Shown here: positions 47,962 through 57,810 of the stretch, piece after piece
Layout: the number at the start of each line of letters is the position of its first letter
How positions within the stretch are numbered: position 1 is the first letter of the stretch
Assembly: GCF_025377685.1 (NCBI RefSeq)
Contig: NZ_JACEHK010000002.1
Span: 310,001-374,000, forward strand
DNA: 64,000 nt
DNA from: Anaerobacillus sp. CMMVII
GTDB lineage: Bacteria; Bacillota; Bacilli; Bacillales; Anaerobacillaceae
Reading direction: 5' to 3'
Translations under genes and position numbers: made by a program
The notes under the pieces: generated by a model
Database searches by the model: none
What the model was told of the DNA's origin: nothing
The model's input: the letters and a program-made list of their open reading frames with translations, nothing else

Positions 47962-50085
47962 GTGGAAAAATATGCATATATTGATGAAATAACGTTGATT
48001 ACTATTCCCTTATCAGAAGTAGAAGAAGAACTCTCCGATTTGATGGTAATAGATGCGTTAACCAAAACGGAAATTCCTTTGATTAATTGGGAAAAGCGAG
48101 ACGATCGTTGGCGTTATGAGATTTATCTAAAAATCCAATTCAATTCGGTCGCGAATATAAATTAATTGCAAACCAACGACTCAGCTATGCAATAAAAATT
48201 GGACAGGTGGTTAGAACGCCTTCCTTTGATGATCTATTTTTTATGATGAGCAGGATTTGGGTGTTAAATACTCTAAAAAGCACTCTACGTTCAAACTTTG
48301 GGCACCAACTGCAACTGAGGTTGATCTCGTTCTCTATGAAGAAAGTGGGGAACGTATTTTTTCCCTTGTGCGATCAAATCGAGGTATATGGGAACAGATT
48401 GTGGAAGGGGATTTAGATGAAACAGCCTATATGTATCGAGTTCGAGTAGATGGGTTATGGCGAGAAGCGGTTGATCCTTATGCTAAGGCGGTCACCTTAA
48501 ATGGTGAAAAAGGAGTAGTCGTTAATCTAAAAGAAACAAACCCAAAAGACTGGATAAAAAATGAAAAGCCGGTTTTAAAGCAAATGACAGATGCGATTAT
48601 TTATGAAGTTAACATTCGAGATTTTTCGATTGATGAAAATAGTGGAATTACTCATAAGGGTAAGTATAAAGGGTTAATCGAGAAAAGTACAAAAGGCCCA
48701 TGGGAAACCATTACCGGTTTAGACTATTTGGTTGATTTAGGTGTTACTCATATCCAATTGTTACCAATTCAAGACTTTGGCAGTGTTGATGAAACGAAGC
48801 AATTTGAATCATATAATTGGGGTTATGACACCATTCATTATAATGCAGTTGAAGGTAGTTATTCATTGGATCCCGCTAATCCTAAAGCCAGAATAATGGA
48901 ATTAAAGGAAGTTATTCAGACTTATCATCAAAGTGGGTTACGAGTTATCTTTGATGTTGTCTACAATCATGTGTATATTCATGAGAAATCTAATCTTGAA
49001 AAAATCGTTCCAGGATACTATTTTCGCTATAATTTAGACGGTAGTTTGGCAAATGGGACAGGAGTGGGAAATGACATTGCATCTGAGCGCAAAATGGTCC
49101 GTAAACTGATCGTTGACTCTGTGACCTATTTTGCGAAAGAATATCAAACAGATGGGTTTAGGTTTGACTTAATGGGAATTCTGGATATTGAAACGATGAA
49201 ACAAATTCGCATGAACCTTTCTGAATTAGACTCGTCGATATTAGTAATCGGTGAAGGATGGGATTTAGATACTGCATTGGCCGGAGATAGAAAGGCAACT
49301 ATTGTGAATTCAAACCATTTATCTGGAATTGGCTACTTTAATGACAAATTCCGTGATACGTTAAAAGGGAGTATTTTCAACCAAGAGTTAAAAGGATTTT
49401 GTAATGGAAACTGGCATTTAAAAGAAGACCTTAAATGTTAGTTAGTGGAAGTACAAATGAATTTTATCAGGTACCCGGAATTTTTAGTGACCCATATAAA
49501 TCCGTAAATTACGTCGAATGTCATGATAATCACACTCTATGGGATAAATTGACGCTGGCAAATCCCACACAATCTGATAACGTTAGAGCTTCGATGCACC
49601 GTTTAGCAACAGCGCTAACAATCTTAAGTCAAGGTATTCCTTTTTTGCATGCTGGGCAAGAGTTTTACAGAACGAAACAAGGAGTAGAAAATAGCTATTG
49701 TTCCCCAGATGAGATCAACAAACTAGATTGGACACAAAAAGCGTTGCATATGGATACAGTTGAGTATGTCAAAGGTCTAATTGCAATAAGAAAACACCAT
49801 TCTGTTTTTCGTATGCTGACAAAGGAAGAAGTTAAAAAAAATATGTACCTACTAGATACTCCAGCTTTTGTAATAGCCTATATGCTAAAGACAGCTAACG
49901 GGATGTTTGTAGTAGCACATAATAGCGCAGAAGAAACCAAAGAATTGATTCTACCTTCAAGCGGGATGTGGGATATTCTCGTTGAGGACGATCGTTCATC
50001 AGTAACTCCATTTCGCTCCATTGAAGGGTCAAGAATTACTTTGTTCCCAATAAGTACAACAGTACTTTTTCACCCAAAAGGATAA
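47962..50085 (+). CDS. amyX: AmyX-type pullulanase, type I (three frameshifts)
   Basis: GH13 debranching enzyme that cleaves alpha-1,6 bonds of pullulan and glycogen-like glucan. The frame is broken at A5 48129-48133, T6 48237-48242 and AAA 49433-49435. One base at each restores continuous protein of about 708 residues, with the CBM48 region (YSKKHSTFKLWAPTATEVDL) followed by the catalytic barrel: YNWGYD, DVVYNHVY, GFRFDLMG, GEGWD and YVECHDNHT. The N terminus has the small AmyX-type extension. No signal peptide, so it acts inside the cell; together with GlgP it could degrade glycogen. Confidence 0.9.
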
Positions 50086-50096
50086 TAATGAAACTG

Positions 50097-50145
50097 AAAT
50101 GTAGAATGAAATTTGTATTTAAATGAATTTTATTCTACATTTTTC
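50097..50145 (+). terminator. Terminator of amyX
   Basis: AAATGTAGAAT / ATTCTACATTT with a 24-base loop, then T-run. The loop is longish, so confidence is moderate. Confidence 0.6.
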
Positions 50146-50332
50146 TACATGTAAATTACATCTTTTAGCAATTTCCGTTTTTTTTCATATGTTCTTTACA
50201 AAAAATGCGTTATACTAGTATTATTAAAGTTTACTGAGGATTTTAAATAACATTTGATTGACTTAAGACAAGACTGTTAAAGTTTTTGAGCATAGAGGCA
50301 CGGTACATTATCGGAAATTGAGGGTGAAGTTG

Positions 50333-51129
50333 TTGGAACATTTATTAGGAGAAGGGTGGCAGGTTATTCCTGCTGGAGGTGCAACAGGAGAAGCATACTA
50401 TGCCCAGCACGGTGAAGAGAAGTTGTTTTTAAAACGGAATTCTTCCCCTTTTCTAGCTGTTTTATCAGCTGAAGGCATTGTGCCTAAGTTGTTATGGACA
50501 AGACGCTTAGAAAATGGAGATGTTATCACTGCGCAACGTTGGGTTAACGGAAGAGAGTTAAAGTCTTTCGAGATGCAAGAAGAGCTAGTTGCCCAACTTT
50601 TACGGAAAATCCATGCTTCTAAAGAACTTCTAGAAATGTTTAAGCGAATTGGTAATGAACCACTCACACCCCAATTGATTGTAAATGAGCTTACTGAAAG
50701 ATTACAGAATATAGATTTGGACCTAGTGATCATTAATGAAGCAATAGAGTTTTAAAGAAGCAGATAGAAGAAATAGAACCAGAACATTTTGTCGTCTGTC
50801 ATTGTGACATTAACCATAATAACTGGGTAATTAGTGAAGAAGGGGATCTATTCTTGATTGACTGGGATGGAGCAATGGTTGCAGATCCTGCCTTAGATCT
50901 AGGCTTGCTATTATATTGGTATATCCCTAGGGAGGATTGGGGACAATGGTTAACCAAATATGGGGTTTTATTAACTGACGATTTATGCAAACGAATGCGC
51001 TGGTATGTAATTTCCCAAACAATTTATGCAATCATATGGCATAAGCAGCGAAGTGCAGAAGACGAAGTAAATTATTGGAATTCGTATTTAGCTGGACTTT
51101 TAGACGTTTCAACAGTTGCTGAAAAATAA
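50333..51129 (+). CDS. ytmP: YtmP, aminoglycoside phosphotransferase-like kinase (one frameshift)
   Basis: APH/choline-kinase fold. The first piece ends at 50755; one added T in T4 50750-50753 gives EFLKKQIEEIEPEHFVVCHC and joins the catalytic motif CHCDINHNNW and the metal motif LIDWDGAMVADPALDLG. About 265 residues. The start is uncertain: TTG at 50333 has GAGGGTG five bases upstream, and other TTG codons lie nearby. In B. subtilis ytmP lies between amyX and trmB, as here. Substrate unknown. Confidence 0.85.
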
Positions 51130-51155
51130 ATGACATTCTTTAAAAGGGATCATCC

Positions 51156-51183
51156 AAAAGCACTCATAAATGAGTGCTTTTTC
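51156..51183 (+). terminator. Terminator of ytmP
   Basis: AAAAGCACTCA / TGAGTGCTTTT with a TAAA loop and T5. Confidence 0.85.
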
Positions 51184-51256
51184 TATGCATATCTTTTGAT
51201 TGAAAAGTGTATCTATTATAGAGGTGAGGATCAAAAACGAAAGAGGAGTATAAAAA

Positions 51257-51675
51257 ATGAAATACATACTGCTTTTTTTCTTAGTTACCGGAATGATATT
51301 CTCTCAAATGGACTTTGCCTATGCACATAAAATGGTCATTGAAACAGTAGAGGCAGGGAAAATAAGAGTTGTCTATGAGGATGGAAGCTTTTCAAGAAGA
51401 ACGATTGTAATTCTTTATGATGCCAATGGGAATGAATTAAGTAGAGGCAGTCTTGACCATGAAGGGTATTTTTTTTATGATCCAAAGAAAGTATCATTGG
51501 TTGTAGCAAATGACGGAATTGGTCACCGAGCTGAATGGGAAGTTGGAACGATAAATCAAAAAAAATCGCACCCAATCGATGGTTTATAGCCAGTATTGTC
51601 GTATTTATTCTAAGCGGTGTCGCATGGATAACCTCATTACGGACAAATAGGAAAAAACAGCAACGTCTAGATTAG
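51257..51675 (+). CDS. Secreted, membrane-anchored NikL-like protein (one frameshift)
   Basis: Signal peptide about 1-23 (LLFFLVTGMIFSQMDFAYA-HK), a domain of about 80 residues with HK-MVIETVEAGKIRVVYEDG, AND-GIGHRAEW, and a C-terminal membrane helix restored by one added A in A8 51558-51565 (NRWFIASIVVFILSGVAWIT). The pattern resembles the NikL/CbiL-type accessory proteins of nickel/cobalt ECF transporters (His after the signal peptide, GHR), but no transporter subunits are adjacent. About 139 residues. Function is inference. Confidence 0.6.
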
Positions 51676-51690
51676 ACTGTTGCTGTTTTT
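51656..51690 (+). terminator. Terminator overlapping the end of the NikL-like gene
   Basis: AACAGCAACGTCTA / TAGAC-T-GTTGCTGTT with one bulged T, then T5. It includes the stop codon region. Confidence 0.75.
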
Positions 51691-51830
51691 ATTTGCCATT
51701 TTGTTACTTGTATTTGAATTCATTAACTTTTAAAGCTTTATGCCAAAAGCCAAAAAGTAACATTATTTTTGTCCGAGTGACTATTTTTGACATATTTCCT
51801 AGGTAATATTATCCTGCTCTGCATCGTAAG

Positions 51831-52097
51831 TTACTCATGTGGATATGGAACTGTAAGGTCTTCAATTGATTGAAGCCATTGATTAATATCTGGTCCATAC
51901 TCAGCACAATTTCCGTTAGTACAATACTCAGAAATATTTGCTAATGTTTGTTGCATGCTAGTATCAAGTTGCTCTTGTCCTTGAAGAGCTTCTGCAAGCC
52001 GGTGTAATTGACTATATTCGTCTGTAGTTCCATAACCCATTTGTTGTTGATTTTTTAAAATATCATAAAGTAAAGTTAATTGATTTTGATAATTCAT
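51831..52097 (-). CDS. ytzH: YtzH-like small protein
   Basis: 88 residues, MNYQNQLTLLYDILKNQQQM..., helical and Gln-rich, with a Cys pair (YCTNGNC) near residue 58. Length, composition and position near ytmP and trmB match B. subtilis YtzH, whose function is unknown. The start follows AAAGGATGTG. Confidence 0.75.
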   Translation of the reverse strand: MNYQNQLTLLYDILKNQQQMGYGTTDEYSQLHRLAEALQGQEQLDTSMQQTLANISEYCTNGNCAEYGPDINQWLQSIEDLTVPYPHE

Positions 52098-52167
52098 AAA
52101 TACACATCCTTTATGTAACTAAATTTACATGTTAGTTTGTGTACGTTGAGGCTCTTTTATCCACTGG

Positions 52168-52655
52168 CTAGTAATAGGTGAGATATGTTTTCGTTAATTT
52201 GTCTGCGAGAGATTGTTTGTTTTTTGTTAAGGTAAGGATCATCCCCGGAAACAAAACCCACTTAATAATTTCTCTTTTAAAATATGTGATTCGTGAAATT
52301 TCACTTGCATTGTCCTTTAAGAGCTTTGTACCAGCAATCATCATTCCGAATGATCGTGGTATTTTAAAAGTTAATGGCAATACAAATACATACAATAGCA
52401 AAACTAAAATTTGAATAACTATACCTGTATAAAATAATTGAGGTTCATTTTCCAAAATGTAGGCTCGGATATAAGCGAAATCATTACTTGGAGAGTTTGA
52501 AGATGTTATCATCCAAGTAGTAGTAAGTACTCCTACCATAATCCATAAGAAAAACATCGCAGTGATATCATAAAAAAAACCCAAAAACCTACTCCAAACA
52601 CCTGCACGATATTGAGTTGCAGTGAGTTTTTGTATCCAATAATCATTAGAGCCAT
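52168..52655 (-). CDS. RDD-family membrane protein (possible N-terminal frameshift)
   Basis: About 160-173 residues with three membrane helices (FFLWIMVGVLTTTWMI, LFYTGIVIQILVLLLYVFVL). An RDD-like start AGVWSRFLGFFYDITAM and the SFGMMIAGTKLL motif are visible. The best start is the ATG at 52655, five bases after GGGAGGTG, in a frame that would need one added A in AAAAA (52626-52631) to join; otherwise the frame extends to 52689 without a site. RDD proteins have been linked to ion or solute movement; role here unknown. Confidence 0.65.
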
Positions 52656-52806
52656 AAATACACCTCCCAATATAATAAATATAATACATTTACGTAATAT
52701 CAGCAGAAAGGTTTCTTAATTTTCACTTTTTTTTGAAAGGGATTTTTAAATACTATAACTTTCACGAAAGAGTGAACCTAATTTATTTATTACTATGTTC
52801 TTTTCT

Positions 52807-52975
52807 AAAGGCTCTTTTCGTAAACATTGTGGCTTTTTAACGTAAAATAATTGGAAAAATTCCTTAGATGAAGATATCACTCAATACATTGAGTAAGAAA
52901 AGAGCACTACTTACTAAATAAGTTGTGAAATCTTAGTATTTTTACGAAAGCAACAAACTTTCCGAAAACAGCCTT
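52807..52975. repeat. Family A repeat, long variant A2, copy 2 (inverted)
   Basis: Reverse complement of the 20349-20547 element: AAAGGCTCTTTTCGTAAAC at one end and TCCGAAAACAGCCTTT at the other, sharing the ACTTACTAAATAAGTTGTG and AGTAAGAAAAGAGCACTAC core. Part of the 466-bp gap 52690-53155. Confidence 0.8.
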
Positions 52976-53153
52976 TCTAAAAGATTGTTGTTATTAGCTT
53001 TTAGGTAGTAACCAAGCGAATGCTAGGTTCTTCACGCTGTGCGTGAAGCTTTCGGGAAAAAATAAGCCATTGGGACAAGTGAAATTGGTCCCAATGACTT
53101 ATTTTTTCTCAAAAGACGACCTAAAAGCAACAAAGTTTACGAAAATAGCTTTG
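52976..53153. repeat. Family A repeat, full copy (inverted), abutting the previous one
   Basis: TTCTAAAAGATTGTTGTT... to CGACCTAAAAGCAACAAAG-TTTACGAAAATAGC, with AACCAAGCGAATGC, CTTCACGCTGTGCGTGAAG and TGGGACAAG/TTGGTCCCA hairpins. The last bases lie within 5 bp of the next gene's stop. Confidence 0.85.
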
Positions 53154-53155
53154 CA

Positions 53156-53965
53156 CTAATAAGCGACTTGTAAATCAAAGCTGTAGATGTCATCAATCGT
53201 CACTTTTTTTACATGTTTTAAATAGTTTAGCTTAGAAAATATTTTCAGTAGTGCACGTTCACGTCCTTTTAATGTTGAAAATTGATTTTTTTTGTTTCTT
53301 TTAAAAGCTTATCAACTTCTATAAAGAGAAGTGGATAGTGTGGTTGTAGTTGTTTTTTATATCGATGAAACAAATCCTCATCTACATATGCTAGGAAGAA
53401 GAGCTTAGTTAATAAGAATAACCCATGTTCATTTTCATAAGGGGAGAATTCTCGAATAGCGCTCCATTGAACAGCGTTTTCTAAAATATCAGTTGCTAAA
53501 AGTTCTTCACGATCGATAATTCGGTACCCCTCTTTTTTAAGCCGTTTGGCAATATGGATTTCTTCCATCGTTTGTTGAATGTCATCAATAAAAATTTGGA
53601 TTGTATCTGATGTATTTTCGCTGTATAAAAACGAAAGAAATTCTTTTTTTCCAATAAGAGAATTTTCTCTAATTCTTGGGCAATCGCAATATCTAGAAGT
53701 TCATATGTATATTCGATTAAATCCTTCGTTCCAATAATGATCGTTGCTTTTTCTTTATCAAATAATGTCGTTGTGATTTCACCAAAATCAATAGAGATTG
53801 GGTGTAACGTCCCAGATATCATCATGACGTTTTCTTTTTTTATCGCCTGTAAATATTTTTCATATGTTTTTCTGAAACGAAAAGCTCGTTTAATTCTCCT
53901 TCTAGAGATGTGTAATAAGGAATGGTATAGCTATATACTGGATCAGGTTGATTTATCATTTTCAT
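53156..53965 (-). CDS. Unrecognised protein of about 270 residues, broken by three frameshifts
   Basis: ATG at 53965 (MKMINQPDPVYSYTIPYYTS) after AAAGGGGCGG. Three pieces join when one base is added at T5 53867-53871, T7 53644-53650 and T8 53286-53293, giving a continuous protein ending HVKKVTIDDIYSFDLQVAY at 53156. Highlights are MMISGTLHPISIDFGEITTT, ATIIIGTKDLIEYTYELLDI and WSAIREFSPYENEHGLFLLT. Mixed alpha/beta, no membrane segment, no signal peptide. I do not recognise a family; its place between ytzH/RDD and trmB and its length suggest a conserved Bacillaceae hypothetical. Confidence 0.7.
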
Positions 53966-54079
53966 CCGCCCCTTTCTCTTTCCATCATTTCCTATTTTAA
54001 CGGTAATTAACGAAATGTTAAACATTCTGTTTCTTTATGTTAAAATTACCTTTGGAATAATGAAAGTGAGGGCGAAAAT

Positions 54080-54430
54080 TTGATTTTTTCTAACGCAGTA
54101 ATCGATACTATTTTTGCTGAAGCAGGTACATTGCTACCAAATGTCAAAATGCATCAAAATGAACTTATTGAAGAAATAAAAATGTTCGAATTTACGATGA
54201 CTCAAGTAAAACAACATCCATGGCAAAATGTTTCTATAGAACAAGTCCAACGGGATCAATTCAGTACATTGTATCAAAATATCCAAAGTTCTTATGTTGG
54301 TGATGATCCAGAGGAAGATTACAAGGAAGTTATTGTATGGAAAATTAAGGATATGCTTTATGTAACGGCAGCAGTAGATCACGATCCTAGTATTAGTGTT
54401 AAATGGGATGTTGTCGTTTTCAACGGTTAG
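54080..54430 (+). CDS. Hypothetical protein, 116 residues
   Basis: TTG start (MIFSNAVIDTIFAEAGTLLP) after GAGGGCG. The C-terminal half is beta-rich: EVIVWKIKDMLYVTAAVDHD, SVKWDVVVFNG. No membrane segment. No family recognised. It points away from the unrecognised gene at 53156 and toward trmB. Confidence 0.6.
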   Translation: MIFSNAVIDTIFAEAGTLLPNVKMHQNELIEEIKMFEFTMTQVKQHPWQNVSIEQVQRDQFSTLYQNIQSSYVGDDPEEDYKEVIVWKIKDMLYVTAAVDHDPSISVKWDVVVFNG

Positions 54431-54528
54431 AATAGTAATAACTAAGCAAAAAGTAAAAAAACAGTCTTCTTTAGCAGGAATTTAAATAAAAAAATTGAAT
54501 TTTACATTTTAAGTGAGGATGACGAAAT

Positions 54529-55167
54529 ATGAGATTAAGGAATAAACCAGGTGCGACAGAGGAGCTTTTACAGCATCCTACGATCGTAATTCAAAATGCT
54601 GAAACTAGAAAAGGGAAATGGCATGAAATATTTGGAAATAACCATCCGATTCATATTGAGGTAGGTACAGGAAAAGGACAATTTTTAACCGGAATGTCTG
54701 AACTACATCCGACGATTAATTATATTGGTGTTGAAAAGTATGATAGTGTCATTATTAGCGCATTAGAGCGTATTCAAGAAAGTGGAAGACAAAACTTTAA
54801 ACTATTAAATGAAGATGTGAATAATTTGACAAGTTACTTTCTAACAGGGGAAATTGACCGGGTGTATATCAACTTTACTGATCCATGGCCGAAAAATCGT
54901 CATGAAAAACGTCGCTTAACACATGAAGGTTTCTTAAAAATGTACGAAGAAGTTTTGAAGAAGAATGGTGAAATACACTTTAAAACAGATAACCAAGCTT
55001 TGTTTGAATATTCATTACACAGTTTTTCGAAATACGGCATGATCTTAAACAACGTCAGCCTAGATCTACACAATAGTGATATTGAAGGTAACATAATGAC
55101 AGAGTACGAAGAAAAGTTTTCACGTAAAGGGATGAGAATTTATCGTTGTGAAGCTCAATTCCGGTAA
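54529..55167 (+). CDS. trmB: TrmB, tRNA (guanine-46-N7)-methyltransferase
   Basis: 212 residues. SAM motif I is [12 protein letters not shown] (near residue 44), the family motif [14 protein letters not shown] is near residue 117, and the C-terminal [16 protein letters not shown] is typical. It methylates G46 in the tRNA variable loop. Length is normal and the gene is intact. Confidence 0.96.
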   Translation: MRLRNKPGATEELLQHPTIVIQNAETRKGKWHEIFGNNHPIHIEVGTGKGQFLTGMSELHPTINYIGVEKYDSVIISALERIQESGRQNFKLLNEDVNNLTSYFLTGEIDRVYINFTDPWPKNRHEKRRLTHEGFLKMYEEVLKKNGEIHFKTDNQALFEYSLHSFSKYGMILNNVSLDLHNSDIEGNIMTEYEEKFSRKGMRIYRCEAQFR

Positions 55168-55294
55168 AACTAGAATTTTCTTACGTTACTTTTAGCCTTT
55201 TAAGTCGTGGCCAAGCATATGCTTGGCTCTTCATTCTTTGCGTGAAGCTATTGAGATATGACCTCTGTTTAACGAAAACATTTATGTGAACTTT

Positions 55295-55380
55295 GTATTT
55301 TAATGAATTTCATCATTCATTATTTTCGCAACTACATTTAGATTGTTATAGCTCGGTTTTTAGCTAAAAAAGTATTTAAT
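55295..55380. repeat. Family C repeat, copy 4 (inverted)
   Basis: TTTTAATGAATTTCATCATT at the left and an AGCTCGGTTTTTAGC-type right end; the inverse holds TGCGAAAATAATGAATGATG as in copy 3. A family A remnant (CTTTTAAGTCGTGGCCAAGC, about 55174-55280) lies just before it. Confidence 0.55.
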
Positions 55381-55395
55381 AAAGGGGGATAAACT

Positions 55396-56253
55396 GTGGA
55401 ACATTTGAAAGTAGGAGATTTAACATTAACTTGGTTAAATGGAGGGGTAACCCATATGGATGGAGGAGCTATGTTTGGAGTAGTCCCAAAGCCATTATGG
55501 TCAAGAACATATCCTCACAATGAACAAAATCAAATTGAGCTTAGAACGGATCCGATTTTAATTCAAGTGGATGGTAAAAATATTTTAATTGAAACTGGTA
55601 TCGGAAATGGGAAGTTTTCTGATAAACAAAAACGCAACTATGGAATTACTGAGGAAGCTTCTCTCATAGAAAACCTTAGCCAATTAGGGTTAACAACTAA
55701 GGATATTGATTTCGTCTTAATGACCCACATGCATTTTGACCATGCTAGTGGAATAGCCAAATGGGAGAAAGAAGAGCTTGTTCCTACTTTTGAAAATGCC
55801 ACAATTTATACGAGTGAAGTTGAATGGAACGAATGTAAAAACCCTAACATTCGTTCACGTAATACGTATTGGGAACAAAACTGGAAACCAATAGAGCATC
55901 AAGTTTCTACATTTAAAGAGATGGTAGAGGTCGTTCCTGGAATCGAAATGCATCATACTGGTGGCCATAGTGATGGCCATAGTATTGTTACAATCTCACG
56001 AAATGATGAATATTTTATTCATATGGCTGACTTAATGCCTACACATGCCCATCAAAATTCACTTTGGGTCCTAGCATATGATGACTATCCTCTTGATTCA
56101 ATCTTTGCAAAGGAAAAATGGGTAAAGCTTGGTTTAGAAAAGCAAGCTTGGTTTATTTTTTATCATGACTATAAGTATCGCGCTTTAAAGTGGGATCAAG
56201 CTGGTAGGGAAATAGTGCAAGAAGTTTTACGAAGTGAACTACCCACCACTTAA
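55396..56253 (+). CDS. ytnP: YtnP, metallo-beta-lactamase-fold lactonase-like hydrolase
   Basis: 285 residues. The metal motif is [10 protein letters not shown] (HxHxDH) near residue 113, followed by GGHSDGHS and a later [10 protein letters not shown]-type His. The family includes quorum-quenching lactonases; B. subtilis YtnP degrades a Streptomyces signal and AHLs. GGGGGATAAACT sets the start. A TnpB element is inserted immediately downstream. Confidence 0.9.
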   Translation: MEHLKVGDLTLTWLNGGVTHMDGGAMFGVVPKPLWSRTYPHNEQNQIELRTDPILIQVDGKNILIETGIGNGKFSDKQKRNYGITEEASLIENLSQLGLTTKDIDFVLMTHMHFDHASGIAKWEKEELVPTFENATIYTSEVEWNECKNPNIRSRNTYWEQNWKPIEHQVSTFKEMVEVVPGIEMHHTGGHSDGHSIVTISRNDEYFIHMADLMPTHAHQNSLWVLAYDDYPLDSIFAKEKWVKLGLEKQAWFIFYHDYKYRALKWDQAGREIVQEVLRSELPTT

Positions 56254-56340
56254 TGCTCTAACTAAAATTTGAAGTGGGGGCTTCCTAAGAACATAAACCA
56301 AACAGTTCATTATAGATTAGGCGATCCCTGCCGTTCCGAC
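56254..56340 (-). ncRNA. Candidate omega RNA 3' end and guide
   Basis: By analogy with other IS605 elements the guide scaffold covers the tnpB 3' region and the right end, and the guide is the next 16-20 nt beyond the element. On the minus strand that guide begins ATTTTAGTTAGAGCATTAAG directly after GCCCCCACTTCAA. The scaffold's 5' limit is not visible; this is inference from family knowledge. Confidence 0.45.
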
Positions 56341-57616
56341 AGTTAATCGTAACGCTTCGCTACGAAGATTTATACTTGCGTTAACGTCTCTTTGGTGATG
56401 AGTCCTACACGATGGGCAGTCCCACTCACGTAAAGCAAGATGTTTCACGTCTTTATGTTTGTAGCCACAACACGAACACAATTGGCTACTGGCAAAGTTC
56501 TTGGCTACAACTACCACTTGTTTTCCATACCACCTTGCTTTGTATTCCAGCATCTTGCGAAATTGATACCAAGATACTTCACAAATTGCTTTGGAAAGGT
56601 TGTTGTTCTTTAACATGTTTTGGACTGACAAATCTTCAATCCCAATAATGTCGTGGTTTTTGACAATATGAGTTGAAAGTTTGTGCAAAAAGTCAGTACG
56701 GGCGTTGGTAATTTTTTCGTGGATCTGAGCAACTTTTCTTTGTTGTTTGTGCCAGTTTGAGGAACCTATGGTTCTTCTAGAAAGGGTACGTTGTGCCTTC
56801 ACTAACTTTTGTTCAAGCGAGTGAAACCACTTTGGATTTTGATAGATAGACCCATTCGAAAGGGTTGCGAAAACTTTAATTCCAACATCCACACCAATAG
56901 ACGAATGTGTTTTAGGATATGCCTCTACTTCTGTCTCTACCAAAATACTAACAAAGTATTTACCACTCGGATTACGTCTAATCGTCGCATTCAAAATACG
57001 CCCACTGATATCACGATTTTTTGCATAACGGACGTAACCTAGTTTTGGCAATTTTATGTGACGATCTAATACGACGATATTGCCGTTAGTCTGTTTAGTG
57101 GTATAGGACTGAACCTTATTCTTCTTTGACTTAAAACGAGGTGCATTAGTCTGTTTTTTGTAGTAACGGGTGTAAGCATCACTTAAGTTCTCTACAGATT
57201 TTTGAAGAGCTATACTATCGACTTCTTTTAGAAAAGGGTACTGTTTCTTTAACAAACGAACACCTTTTACTGCGTCATACTTTTGAAAAAATTCACCTTT
57301 CCAATTATTTGAGGGAAGCTGCCCGGATTGCTTTAGTTCTTCAACAATATACCAATAGGCATCTTTATCTTTTTGCTTGCTCAGAAAAAAATTGAACACA
57401 AATCGGGCACAGCCAATCGTTTTATTAATGAGCTCCGCTTGCGATTTTGTTGGATAGATACGGAATTTATAGGCCTTATGTACACCCAAGATCTCACCTC
57501 CTTTTTTATCCATATTATACCACAAATAAGAACCCTTGTTCTTATTTTTTTAAAAAAGCCATAAATCCCCCACTTACTCGCAAACTCCTTGAAGTGGGGT
57601 TCTTCTGGCTAAAATG
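56269..57616. mobile_element. IS200/IS605-group TnpB-only element (about 1.35 kb)
   Basis: TnpB on the minus strand with no TnpA. The right end, downstream of tnpB, is the conserved GGAAGCCCCCACTTCAA read on the minus strand (56269-56285), a TCAA-type IS605 end. The left end (57571-57600) has CCCCACTT ... AAGTGGGG as a subterminal hairpin on the minus strand. The left boundary at 57616, just inside TTTAT (57617-57621 on the plus strand as ATAAA), is inference. No target duplication is expected for this group. Confidence 0.75.
56317..57489 (-). CDS. tnpB: TnpB RNA-guided endonuclease
   Basis: 390 residues from the TTG at 57489 (AAAGGAGGTGAG upstream). RuvC residues Asp201 ([10 protein letters not shown]), Glu285 (GIEDLSV) and Asp368 (RDVNASINL) are present, and the zinc ribbon has CSCCG (338-342) and CPSC (358-361). 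All catalytic positions look intact, so cleavage is possible. TnpB uses an RNA from the 3' end of its own element as guide. Confidence 0.95.
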   Translation of the reverse strand: MGVHKAYKFRIYPTKSQAELINKTIGCARFVFNFFLSKQKDKDAYWYIVEELKQSGQLPSNNWKGEFFQKYDAVKGVRLLKKQYPFLKEVDSIALQKSVENLSDAYTRYYKKQTNAPRFKSKKNKVQSYTTKQTNGNIVVLDRHIKLPKLGYVRYAKNRDISGRILNATIRRNPSGKYFVSILVETEVEAYPKTHSSIGVDVGIKVFATLSNGSIYQNPKWFHSLEQKLVKAQRTLSRRTIGSSNWHKQQRKVAQIHEKITNARTDFLHKLSTHIVKNHDIIGIEDLSVQNMLKNNNLSKAICEVSWYQFRKMLEYKARWYGKQVVVVAKNFASSQLCSCCGYKHKDVKHLALREWDCPSCRTHHQRDVNASINLRSEALRLTVGTAGIA

Positions 57617-57639
57617 ATAAATAGCTAAATAAAGTATTG

Positions 57640-57670
57640 AGAGCCGATATCTTAGCGTATCGGCTCTATT
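57640..57670 (+). terminator. Terminator, probably of ytnP before insertion
   Basis: AGAGCCGATA / TATCGGCTCT perfect 10-bp stem with an 8-base loop and ATTATTT tail. It lies just past the TnpB element, so it would have followed ytnP closely before the insertion. Confidence 0.65.
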
Positions 57671-57810
57671 ATTTAGATTAGCAACAAATGGTTGCGTTTT
57701 CATTCACTATCTCGACTTAATACACATGACTTCACTAAAACCGGTTGTTTTCTTGTTTAACACCATGATAGCATGATAAAGCATGGAAAAAGATAGGAGA
57801 GTGACAGTTG

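Noticed and set aside
56317-57489. Cas12-type CRISPR effector
   Set aside because: 390 residues, IS605 ends, no array and no other cas genes; TnpB is sufficient.
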